Source of the DNA: Saprospiraceae bacterium
GTDB lineage: Bacteria; Bacteroidota; Bacteroidia; Chitinophagales; Saprospiraceae
Direction of reading: 5' to 3'
DNA length: 34,541 nucleotides
Assembly: GCA_020630525.1 (NCBI GenBank)
Contig: JAHDBF010000017.1
Coordinates: 1 to 34,541 of the forward strand
Notes under the pieces: generated by a model
Told to the model about the DNA's origin: nothing
The model's input: only the letters and a program-made list of their open reading frames with translations
Database searches by the model: none
Translations under genes and position numbers: made by a program
Part shown: positions 8,406-15,829 of the stretch, piece after piece
Layout of the letters: each line of letters begins with the position of its first letter
Numbering within the stretch: position 1 is the first letter of the stretch

Positions 8406-8435
8406 TAAAAAGAGGGAACAAAAATGCTCCCTCTT
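8406..8435 (-). terminator. Terminator-like hairpin in the rimP-nusA-infB leader (possible attenuator)
   Basis: Read on the minus strand, AAGAGGGA (8435-8428), a 10-base loop and TCCCTCTT (8417-8410) form a perfect 8-bp stem continuing into a T-rich run (TTTTTAATTAT). It lies between the promoter and the rimP GTG, ending about 16 bases upstream of the start. It is shaped like a Rho-independent terminator but sits in the 5' leader, so it may act as an attenuator or stabilise the 5' end. It could also stop transcription reading through on the minus strand. Confidence 0.6.
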
Positions 8436-8448
8436 ATCTTCTGTGGTG

Positions 8449-8479
8449 CAAATATATAAATTATACGTCTAATTATCAA
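8449..8479 (-). promoter_or_regulatory. Promoter of the rimP-nusA-infB operon
   Basis: On the minus strand, TTG (8479-8477), 20 bases, then TATATTTG (8456-8449). The -7 box is a perfect TAnnTTTG and the spacing is ideal for the Bacteroidota housekeeping sigma factor. The predicted start site is near 8442. Confidence 0.75.
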
Positions 8480-8524
8480 TGATAAAGGCATAGAGTTATT
8501 TAATCTGTATAAACTCTATATGAT

Positions 8525-8532
8525 TATCTTTG
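8525..8532 (+). promoter_or_regulatory. Probable -7 box of the mqnC operon
   Basis: TATCTTTG is a perfect TAnnTTTG match, 10 bases before the mqnC ATG at 8543. Transcription would start about four bases upstream of the ATG, giving a nearly leaderless mRNA. No TTG is present at the expected -33 position (TTATTTA occurs there), so this promoter may be weaker or activator-dependent. Confidence 0.45.
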
Positions 8533-8542
8533 TTTTTATATT

Positions 8543-9697
8543 ATGAAAAGCACAACACAAATCGAAGAATTATTGTCAAAAGCATTGAATTTTGAATTTC
8601 TTACTCAAGAGGAAGGAAAGTTTTTATTTAATCATGCATCAACTCCAGAGTTAATGCATGTAGGAAACAAAATGCGACAGCATCATGTACCTGGGAAAAC
8701 AGTTACATGGATTATTGATAGAAATAGCAACACTACTAATGTGTGTATCGCTAACTGCAAATTCTGCAATTTTTATAGACGTCCTGGACATGAAGAAAGT
8801 TATATCACCAGTATTGAGTCTTACAAACAAAAAATTGAGGAGACTTTTAAACTTGGAGGAGAGCAATTATTATTACAAGGAGGACATCACCCGGATTTAG
8901 GTCTCGATTATTATTGTAAGCTTTTCAAAGAATTAAAAACACTTTATCCAAATCTAAAGTTACATGCACTAGGACCACCTGAGATTGCACATATTACAAA
9001 GCTGGAGCAAAGTACACATACTGAAGTATTAAGTGCACTTAAAGAATCTGGGTTAGATAGTTTACCAGGAGCTGGAGCAGAAATTTTGAATGATCGAGTG
9101 AGGAGATTGATTTCTAAAGGTAAGTGTGGCGGTCAAGAATGGCTTGATATTATGGAGGCTGCACATCAGCTTGATATTACCACTTCTGCGACAATGATGT
9201 TTGGGCATATTGAAACCGATGATGAGCGGATGGAACATTTTGTAAGACTGAGAGAAGTACAAGAAAGGAAACCAGATCATGCAAAAGGGTTTTTGGCATT
9301 CATCCCTTGGCCATTTATGGATGAAGGTACAATTTTGAAAAAATTAAAACGGGCGAGAAATACATGTACTGGTGATGAATATATCCGTATGATAGCAATG
9401 AGTAGAATCATGTTGCCTAATGTAGTTAACATCCAAGCATCATGGTTAACAGTAGGTAAAAAGATCGCGCAAGTATGTTTACATTCTGGAGCGAATGATT
9501 TTGGTAGTATTATGATCGAAGAAAATGTGGTTTCTGCTGCTGGAGCACCTTTTAGGTTTACAGCGGACGGCATTCAACAAGCAATACGTGATGCTGGATT
9601 TGTTCCTCAATTGAGAAATCAACAATATGGATTCCGAGATTTACCAGAACATATCGTACAGCAAGAATTAGATCCTATAAACATGGTAATCAATTAG
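8543..9697 (+). CDS. mqnC: Cyclic dehypoxanthinyl futalosine synthase MqnC
   Basis: A radical SAM enzyme of the futalosine pathway to menaquinone; it cyclises dehypoxanthinyl futalosine. The 384 residues carry the CX3CX2C iron-sulfur motif (Cys68, Cys72, Cys75) in NVCIANCKFCNFYR, followed by the typical GGEQLLLQGGHHPDLGL and LPGAGAEIL blocks. Length and motifs fit MqnC rather than its relative MqnE. No other mqn gene is in the window; the downstream purine nucleoside phosphorylase is one base away. Start ATG 8543. Confidence 0.95.
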   Translation: MKSTTQIEELLSKALNFEFLTQEEGKFLFNHASTPELMHVGNKMRQHHVPGKTVTWIIDRNSNTTNVCIANCKFCNFYRRPGHEESYITSIESYKQKIEETFKLGGEQLLLQGGHHPDLGLDYYCKLFKELKTLYPNLKLHALGPPEIAHITKLEQSTHTEVLSALKESGLDSLPGAGAEILNDRVRRLISKGKCGGQEWLDIMEAAHQLDITTSATMMFGHIETDDERMEHFVRLREVQERKPDHAKGFLAFIPWPFMDEGTILKKLKRARNTCTGDEYIRMIAMSRIMLPNVVNIQASWLTVGKKIAQVCLHSGANDFGSIMIEENVVSAAGAPFRFTADGIQQAIRDAGFVPQLRNQQYGFRDLPEHIVQQELDPINMVIN

Positions 9698-9698
9698 G

Positions 9699-10538
9699 AT
9701 GGACGTACAAATTGAAAATTCCATCTATGAGAAAGCTTGTGAAGCAGCTGATTATATCAGATCACTGTATGTTGAAGAAATTGAAATTGGGTTATCTCTA
9801 GGTACTGGTTCTTCTTCAATTGTAGATTCCATAGAAAACCCAGTGCGGGTTGCATATTCGGATATTCCGCACTTTCCGTATACAGCTGTAAAAAGTCACA
9901 AGAATGAATTGGTTATAGGAAAGCTTGGAAGCAAAAATGTGCTTTGTCTTGCTGGTAGAATGCATTATTACGAAGGGTGGAGTATGGAAAAAATTACTTT
10001 TCCAATGCGTGTCATGCAACAACTTGGAGTAAAACAAGTAATCATGAGCAATGCTGCCGGTGGCACAAATCCGCACTATTCTGCTGGAGATATTGTTATC
10101 GTAAAAGACCATATAAATTTACTTCCAGAACACCCACTAAGAGGAAAAAATGATGATCGGCTTGGTATCCGATTTCCTGACATGAAGAAAGCTTATGATA
10201 AAGGTCTCAGGAATATTGCTAAGGAAGTTGCTTCATCACTTTCCTTGAATTTAAGTGAGGGTGTCTACGTCGGACTGCAAGGTCCTTCTTTGGAAACACC
10301 TGCTGAGTATAAGTTTCTAAATATCATCGGTGGCGATTTGGTCGGCATGTCAACGGTGCCAGATGTGATTGTCGCAAAACATTGTGAGATTCCTGTGCTT
10401 GTATTTTCTATTGTTACTAACGAATGTTTTCCTATTGAAAATATTACAGAAACCACTGTTGATGAAGTAATTGCTGTGGCCAATAAAAGTGCTAAGGTTT
10501 TATCTAAGTTGGTGGAAGCTATTGTGGAAAAACTTTAA
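9699..10538 (+). CDS. punA: Purine nucleoside phosphorylase (trimeric PNP family)
   Basis: Cleaves purine nucleosides with phosphate to base and ribose 1-phosphate. The 279 residues show the family blocks LGTGSSS near the N-terminus, SNAAGGTNPHYSAGD, DHINLLPEHPL and YVGLQGPSLETPAE, which fit the trimeric inosine/guanosine-type PNP. The ATG begins one base after the mqnC stop codon, so the two are almost certainly cotranscribed and translationally coupled. Futalosine-type menaquinone intermediates contain a purine nucleoside moiety, so the pairing may be functional, but general purine salvage is equally possible. Its stop codon overlaps that of the convergent gene. Confidence 0.9.
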   Translation: MDVQIENSIYEKACEAADYIRSLYVEEIEIGLSLGTGSSSIVDSIENPVRVAYSDIPHFPYTAVKSHKNELVIGKLGSKNVLCLAGRMHYYEGWSMEKITFPMRVMQQLGVKQVIMSNAAGGTNPHYSAGDIVIVKDHINLLPEHPLRGKNDDRLGIRFPDMKKAYDKGLRNIAKEVASSLSLNLSEGVYVGLQGPSLETPAEYKFLNIIGGDLVGMSTVPDVIVAKHCEIPVLVFSIVTNECFPIENITETTVDEVIAVANKSAKVLSKLVEAIVEKL

Positions 10539-11953
10539 TATTCTAGCGAATTATTCCTTTTCCATAGCTGGAAATCGTTCCAAGATTTATGCTTTTCAAA
10601 GTTTGGAATATGTTCTACTTCATTATTTAAAAGTAGATACTTTACATCTCCGATATTCTCAATAGAAAAGTCATTAGTGAAAAAAGCATTGTTTCCAGAA
10701 AAGTATCTCAGGACTCTTGGTTTTTTAAAAATGACCAACTCTTTATCTGGAACATGCTCATCTATATAATCATAAATCTCTCTCATTTCTGAGGTATAAG
10801 ATTCATTAGTCCCTTTTTTGTTTTGAATGTATATTGAAGCTATTGTTTGGATAAAAGAGATTCCAATTAACATTATGAAAAAGAACTTAGCCAAATCAAA
10901 ATTAATTTTGAATTCTAGTTTTTTAAGAATAGTTGTTACTCCTACCAATGTTGTCAAAACAACAAAGGGTGTTAATGGTAAACTAAATCGTATTGATGTA
11001 ATCGGATAAATAATATGCAAAACCAACAACATGGCACAAAAACCAAATAGATATACGTTTTTAAGAGAAAGCAATTTTTTTATCCCTAAAAGGAAGATTG
11101 GAACGAAAAGAAAAGACAAACATACTAGCACTACGTTACCTAATGGTTTTGCATAGACCAACATTTGGATACATTGAAAAATATAAAACTGTATGGTTCT
11201 TAAAACAGATGAAATACTGATCTCAAAAAGAGAAAGATACTTTCCGTCAACTGCAATAAATAATGCACCATATACCAACCAGAAAATTCCAAATATAACA
11301 TATGGAATAATCATACTCAATACAACTTTTGGAGTAATTTTGAATTTATCAACGTACCATTTTGAAAGTTGAAATATCAATAAAGTTGGCAATAGAATGA
11401 TTCCAGTAGTACGTATGATCGCTGCAATAAAGATGACTATTCCAATCAATGTTGCATTAAGTAATTTTGACTTTGCATCCCTTCCAATAAGTAACAATGC
11501 TAGGAAGCTAAAAAATATAAACGGAAATTCTGATGCTAATCTATCAGCAAAATAGATCATCTGGTAATTGATGGCAAAGAGTAAAAGGCTTGTCCAAAAC
11601 ACCCATTTCGAAACAGAGAATCGCTTTAATAAAAAGTAAAAAAGTAATATTGACCCAAGAAAGAAAAGGAGGTTATACAACTTTAATATCACAAAGTTAT
11701 TTCCAACTAGTGACAATATTGGCGCAAGCAAAATAGGATAACCCATTGGGTACATATAAGGACCAATAACAGTATCCGATCGATCTATAGTGATTTGATT
11801 TTTTGCAATAAGTTCGTCCATATTGCCCTCTACCAAAGCATTGGCTTGCTCAAGATACATGGCAAAATCTCCACCCCAAAAGTGTCCTTTCTGGATGTTA
11901 CAAAAAGAGAGAAATGTACTTATTAACAATATGGTTATTAATCTTTTGTCCAA
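10535..11953 (-). CDS. Multi-spanning GT-C type glycosyltransferase (GT39/ArnT-like) or related membrane protein
   Basis: A 472-residue integral membrane protein with about ten to eleven hydrophobic segments and a soluble C-terminal tail (about 400-472). After the first membrane helix comes HFWGGDFAMYLEQANAL, with Asp29 where GT-C enzymes of the PMT/ArnT type have their catalytic Asp. GPYMYPMGYP follows in the first periplasmic loop. Such enzymes move sugars from polyprenyl-phosphate donors to protein or lipid on the outer face of the inner membrane; the substrate here is unknown. The start is TTG 11953: an in-frame TAA (the radA stop) lies 12 codons upstream with no ATG or GTG between. It lies 33 bases after radA. 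The 3' end overlaps the PNP stop by four bases. Confidence 0.75.
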   Translation of the reverse strand: MDKRLITILLISTFLSFCNIQKGHFWGGDFAMYLEQANALVEGNMDELIAKNQITIDRSDTVIGPYMYPMGYPILLAPILSLVGNNFVILKLYNLLFFLGSILLFYFLLKRFSVSKWVFWTSLLLFAINYQMIYFADRLASEFPFIFFSFLALLLIGRDAKSKLLNATLIGIVIFIAAIIRTTGIILLPTLLIFQLSKWYVDKFKITPKVVLSMIIPYVIFGIFWLVYGALFIAVDGKYLSLFEISISSVLRTIQFYIFQCIQMLVYAKPLGNVVLVCLSFLFVPIFLLGIKKLLSLKNVYLFGFCAMLLVLHIIYPITSIRFSLPLTPFVVLTTLVGVTTILKKLEFKINFDLAKFFFIMLIGISFIQTIASIYIQNKKGTNESYTSEMREIYDYIDEHVPDKELVIFKKPRVLRYFSGNNAFFTNDFSIENIGDVKYLLLNNEVEHIPNFEKHKSWNDFQLWKRNNSLEY

Positions 11954-11986
11954 GGAGAATTGTTTGATTTTAGATTGACTAATACA

Positions 11987-13363
11987 TTATGAAAATACTA
12001 CTTGTAATAATTCGTCTACTCTTGATAATTCGTATACACGGATGCCTAGTTTATCTTTATCCAAGGAAATTTTATTAAAACTAGAAATATAAATTGATTC
12101 AAAACCCAATCTTTCTGCTTCTAGTATTCTTTGATCAATTCTATTTACTGCTCTAATTTCTCCAGTCAATCCAATCTCACCTGCGAATACGGTTTTATTA
12201 GAAACGGCAATATTATTTAGTGAAGAAATTAAAGCGGTTGTTATAGAAAGGTCTAGCCCTGGGTCTGAGATTTTTATACCGCCTGCAATATTTAAAAATA
12301 CATCTTGTTGTGCAAATGCCAAGCCGAGTCTTTTTTCTAAAACTGCTAAAATCATATTCAGTCTTCGCAATTCGAATCCAGTTGCTGATCGTTGTGAGTT
12401 TCCATAAACTGCTGGACTTACTAATGCTTGTGTTTCTATAAGCATAGGACGCATACCCTCGACAAGTGTTCCAATAACGGAACCACTTAATAGGTCACTA
12501 CTTTGAGATAATAACATTTCCGAAGGATTGGTTACGCATTTTAATCCCGAACCATGCATTTCGTAAATACCCAATTCATCAGTAGAACCAAATCTATTTT
12601 TCTCTACCCTAAGAAGTCTATAACTATAATTTCTATCACCTTCAAAGAGTAGAACGGTATCAACAATATGTTCTAAAACTTTTGGACCAGCAATGTTCCC
12701 ATCTTTATTGATATGTCCAATCATAAATAGTGGTATATTGGTTTCTTTGGCAAATCGCTGTAGCTCTGAAGCACATTCTCTCACCTGGGTTATACTACCT
12801 GCCGAAGATTCTATGAATGGAGAATATATGGTCTGTACAGAATCAATAATAAGCACCTGAGGGTTTATGGCTTTTGCTTCTTTTAAAATATTGTTGAGAT
12901 TTATCTCTGAAAGTATAAAGCAATTTTCGTTTTTAAATCCTACCCTATCTGCCCGCATTTTGATCTGCTCTGCACTTTCTTCACCAGATACATATAGGAC
13001 TTTTAGATTAGCATTGATAGCTAGTTGGAGTAAGAGCGTTGATTTCCCGATTCCTGGTCGTCCACCCAATAAAGTTACCGATCCAGTGACTATCCCTCCT
13101 CCGAGTACTCGATCAAATTCTTCATCATTGGTACTGATTCTGTTTTGATTAATTTTGTGAATATCATTTAGCAGTTTAGGGACATTTTTTTTAGTGTCTT
13201 CTTTCCAGACCTGTTGCTTTTGTTCTAGAGTCGTTTTAGAAGATTTTATTTCATGTGTTTCTAATAGCGTATTCCATTCATTACAGGAATAACACTTGCC
13301 TTCCCATTTTGAAGAACTGTACCCACAATTTGTACAAACGAATAATGTCTTTATCTTAGCCAT
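11987..13363 (-). CDS. radA: DNA repair protein RadA
   Basis: A branch-migration helicase that acts with RecA in recombinational repair. The 458 residues contain the N-terminal C4 zinc finger (Cys10, Cys13, Cys24, Cys27), Walker A GGRPGIGKST (100-109), Walker B VLIIDS (170-175), the RadA signature KNRFG (255-259) and a C-terminal Lon protease-like domain without protease activity. All motifs are intact and the length is normal. Start ATG 13363 gives the zinc finger at the expected position. No clear promoter is seen in the gap toward the dksA-like gene. Confidence 0.97.
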   Translation of the reverse strand: MAKIKTLFVCTNCGYSSSKWEGKCYSCNEWNTLLETHEIKSSKTTLEQKQQVWKEDTKKNVPKLLNDIHKINQNRISTNDEEFDRVLGGGIVTGSVTLLGGRPGIGKSTLLLQLAINANLKVLYVSGEESAEQIKMRADRVGFKNENCFILSEINLNNILKEAKAINPQVLIIDSVQTIYSPFIESSAGSITQVRECASELQRFAKETNIPLFMIGHINKDGNIAGPKVLEHIVDTVLLFEGDRNYSYRLLRVEKNRFGSTDELGIYEMHGSGLKCVTNPSEMLLSQSSDLLSGSVIGTLVEGMRPMLIETQALVSPAVYGNSQRSATGFELRRLNMILAVLEKRLGLAFAQQDVFLNIAGGIKISDPGLDLSITTALISSLNNIAVSNKTVFAGEIGLTGEIRAVNRIDQRILEAERLGFESIYISSFNKISLDKDKLGIRVYELSRVDELLQVVFS

Positions 13364-13523
13364 TCGGTATTTAATTTTATTGCTACAAGTGTGACTTTTT
13401 AGATAATGTATCGTCTACAGAATGTAGAGGTATAATTATCTCTTTAATATTGACAATTGTTAACTTTTTTATATAGTCCTTTTTGGACAATATTAGTTTC
13501 AATTGGTTTTTTGGGGTTATGCG

Positions 13524-13545
13524 GGGTGCAATGTATTTTGTACCC
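13524..13545 (+). other. Hairpin with T-rich tail between radA and the DksA-like gene
   Basis: GGGTGCAA (13524-13531) and TTGTACCC (13538-13545) form an 8-bp stem with one G-T wobble and a 6-base loop. On the plus strand it is followed by TGTTTTTGTTTT. Both neighbouring genes are on the minus strand, so the T-tract is on the wrong side for them. It could block antisense transcription into the DksA-like gene. The rest of 13384-13558 shows nothing I can name. Confidence 0.4.
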
Positions 13546-13558
13546 TGTTTTTGTTTTA

Positions 13559-13891
13559 TTAGGACGCACATTTTACGCATTTGGTACTTTCTGGCATAAA
13601 CATTAATCTTCCAGATTGAATATTTTTCTTACATCTTGCGCATGTTCCAAATCCTGGATCGTCAATTTTCTGTAGTGCTAATCTCAATTTATTTAGTTTA
13701 GAAATTTTATTTCGCAAAGATGCTTCCATCACACTTTTATTATTTATTGCATCCATTCTACTGATCCTTCCTAAAGAATTTTCAGGTTTTACAGGTTCTG
13801 TCATTTTCTCTGTTTCTTTTACGTCATGCTCGTATTTAGCAATCATTTCAATGATTTTAGCTTTTAGTGCCTGTCTTTCATCTTTTTCCAT
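13559..13891 (-). CDS. TraR/DksA family zinc-finger transcription factor
   Basis: A 110-residue protein of the DksA/TraR family, which binds in the secondary channel of RNA polymerase. An N-terminal coiled coil (about 1-80) contains GRISRMDAINNKSV, as is usual for Bacteroidota members. The C4 zinc finger follows, formed by Cys84/Cys87 (TCARC) and Cys105/Cys108 (KCVKC). The protein is shorter than E. coli DksA (151 residues), and a DksA-like DxxDxA tip is replaced by SRMDAIN. It may therefore modulate transcription with different ppGpp dependence; this is inference. Start ATG 13891. Same strand as radA but 195 bases away, probably a separate transcript. Confidence 0.9.
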   Translation of the reverse strand: MEKDERQALKAKIIEMIAKYEHDVKETEKMTEPVKPENSLGRISRMDAINNKSVMEASLRNKISKLNKLRLALQKIDDPGFGTCARCKKNIQSGRLMFMPESTKCVKCAS

Positions 13892-14027
13892 AACATTTAT
13901 TTAGTTATAAAATTTGCTTCATAAAAGTACGAATAATAAATATTGGAATTTCTATTTAATATCTAGCAAAGGAATTTTATTTAATATATATTAATCTCTA
14001 TTTCAGTAATTTATTGAATTTTAGCAA

Positions 14028-14321
14028 TTGGCACAGAAAAGATGGAAATATGTTAGCAACAGAACCAATGTGTATATTATTGGAATCTATCATAATTGGG
14101 AGTCAGGTCATTGTATGATTTATGCTAATAACGAAATTATTGATATTGAATTTAATGTTTTGGAAGGGAAACAAAAGAGTTTTTTCGTTGATGAGGAGTT
14201 GTTATATATAGATATTGTCAAGCATTTGGATGGTTATGAATATTCACTGTTAAAATCAAAAGAAAAAAAATCGAGATTTTTGCATGCGCTAAATTCAATT
14301 AAGCAGTGGATAAAAGCGTAA
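14028..14321 (+). CDS. Small conserved-looking protein of unknown function upstream of scpB
   Basis: A 97-residue protein I do not recognise. It is soluble, with a probable beta-rich N-terminal half (YVSNRTNVYIIGIYHNWES, GHCMIYANNEIIDIEF) and a basic helical C-terminal end (KSKEKKSRFLHALNSIKQW). No signal peptide, membrane segment or cysteine motif is present. The start must be the TTG at 14028, because an in-frame TAG lies two codons upstream. It precedes scpB by 34 bases in the same direction and probably shares its mRNA. The coherent amino acid composition and position in the operon favour a real gene. Confidence 0.65.
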   Translation: MAQKRWKYVSNRTNVYIIGIYHNWESGHCMIYANNEIIDIEFNVLEGKQKSFFVDEELLYIDIVKHLDGYEYSLLKSKEKKSRFLHALNSIKQWIKA

Positions 14322-14355
14322 AGATTGATACTTTTGTGGGAAATAAGAAAACGCT

Positions 14356-15159
14356 TTGGAAAAATTAACGCTATACATCGAGAGTCTAATATTTGCATCT
14401 CAAGATCCAATATCTATAAATGATATTCTAGACACGCTAGAAGCCAATCTTGAACAAATATATGCTGAAGAAGACATCCTTTCTCATATAGAAATACTGA
14501 AAGAAAAATATAATGCTGATGAATTTAGTTTTGAATTAGTCGGCATTTCTAATGGTTATCAATTTATGACAAAAGGGACTTATCATCCGATCATAGGTCA
14601 ATACCTCAAGTTGCAGAGCAGAAAGCGTTTATCAAGATCTGCTTTAGAAACTTTAGCAATAATTGCATATAAACAACCAATGACAAAAAGTGCTGTCGAG
14701 CAAATCAGAGGAGTAAACTGTGACTATGCTGTTCAAAAACTGGTAGAAAAAGAACTTATCGAAATCGAAGGTAGATCGGATGGTCCTGGAAGACCTCTCT
14801 TATATGCGACTAGCAATAAGTTTATGGATCATTTTGGGTTACAAAATCTAGGTGACTTACCTAAACTTAAGGAAATTGTTGTTGCAGAAGAAAATGAAGA
14901 CATTACTGCCATCGCTACGATTAGATCAGGTGATAATACGGAAGAAAGTACATCTACAGATATAGAAGATTATACTCCTGAAAATTCTAATGAAGAATCT
15001 GAAACAGAAAATAACGTTGTAGAAATTGACAATGATCAAATCGCTGGAGAAGGAGAGTTGCATAATATAGATTCGGTAGAAACCGCAGCTTCCAAAGAAA
15101 TAAATAATGAATCCAGTAACGAATCTCCAGTCTCAATTGTTAATGCAGAGGAAGAGTAA
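14356..15159 (+). CDS. scpB: Segregation and condensation protein B
   Basis: Forms the SMC-ScpA-ScpB complex that condenses and segregates chromosomes. The 267 residues comprise the two winged-helix domains (about 1-170) with signatures LSRSALETLAIIAYKQP and EGRSDGPGRPLLYAT. An acidic, Asn/Ser/Glu-rich tail of about 90 residues (about 180-267) follows; such tails are common in Bacteroidota ScpB and are probably disordered. The start is TTG 14356, required by an in-frame TAA four codons upstream. The downstream DUF2480 gene begins five bases after the stop. scpA is not in the window. Confidence 0.95.
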   Translation: MEKLTLYIESLIFASQDPISINDILDTLEANLEQIYAEEDILSHIEILKEKYNADEFSFELVGISNGYQFMTKGTYHPIIGQYLKLQSRKRLSRSALETLAIIAYKQPMTKSAVEQIRGVNCDYAVQKLVEKELIEIEGRSDGPGRPLLYATSNKFMDHFGLQNLGDLPKLKEIVVAEENEDITAIATIRSGDNTEESTSTDIEDYTPENSNEESETENNVVEIDNDQIAGEGELHNIDSVETAASKEINNESSNESPVSIVNAEEE

Positions 15160-15164
15160 AAACT

Positions 15165-15683
15165 ATGGAAAATAAACCTTTAATAAATCGAGTTGCAAAC
15201 AGTGGGCTAATTACGATCAACTTAGAAGATTTCTACCCAACTAAAGAGTTGATTGAGTTTGATCTAAAGCCATACTTATTTAAGGAATTGATATTAAAGG
15301 AAAAAGATTTTAGGGCTGCACTTAAGGAAATAGATTGGGCTTCTTATTCTGATAAAGTTTTATTAATCTATTGTTCAACAGATGCTATTATACCTGTATG
15401 GGCGTATATGTTGGTATCGAGTAATGCTGCTCCATATGTGTTTGAATCTTATCAAGGAACATCTGAAGAATACCTCAAAAAGCATTATGATGCTGCATTA
15501 AACATTATGGAGTTTGAGCAGTTTACTCAAAAAAAAGTTGTTGTAAAAGGTTGTAGCAACAAAGCTGTACCAGCTTCTGCTTACGCTAAATTATCTGCAC
15601 GGTTACAACCATATGCACAGAGTATTATGTATGGAGAACCATGCTCCACAGTCCCAATATTTAAGCGCCCAAGAGTGTTGTGA
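15165..15683 (+). CDS. DUF2480 family protein
   Basis: A 172-residue soluble protein of the Bacteroidota DUF2480 family; no biochemical role is known to me. Recognisable features are INRVANSGLITINLEDFYP near the N-terminus, a central block KVLLIYCSTDAIIPVWAYML and the C-terminal VVVKGCSNKAVPASAYAKL. It has no signal peptide. It begins five bases after scpB and is probably cotranscribed with it and the 97-residue protein upstream. Start ATG 15165 is at the conserved N-terminus. Confidence 0.88.
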   Translation: MENKPLINRVANSGLITINLEDFYPTKELIEFDLKPYLFKELILKEKDFRAALKEIDWASYSDKVLLIYCSTDAIIPVWAYMLVSSNAAPYVFESYQGTSEEYLKKHYDAALNIMEFEQFTQKKVVVKGCSNKAVPASAYAKLSARLQPYAQSIMYGEPCSTVPIFKRPRVL

Positions 15684-15829
15684 TTTCCACACTATGCCTA
15701 TTAATGCAAATTAAAACATTCATTGCCCCACATAAAATTTACAAAAACCGCTAACTCATCGTTGAGTGTGCACTTAAGTTATTATTTTAATTAGTATATT
15801 TAAATACTTCTTAAGCTAAATCATAATTT

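Noticed and set aside
13383-13580. A 65-codon minus-strand open frame between radA and the DksA-like gene
   Set aside because: It overlaps the end of the DksA-like gene, includes a strong hairpin, has no family features and is not supported by any start signal; most likely chance.
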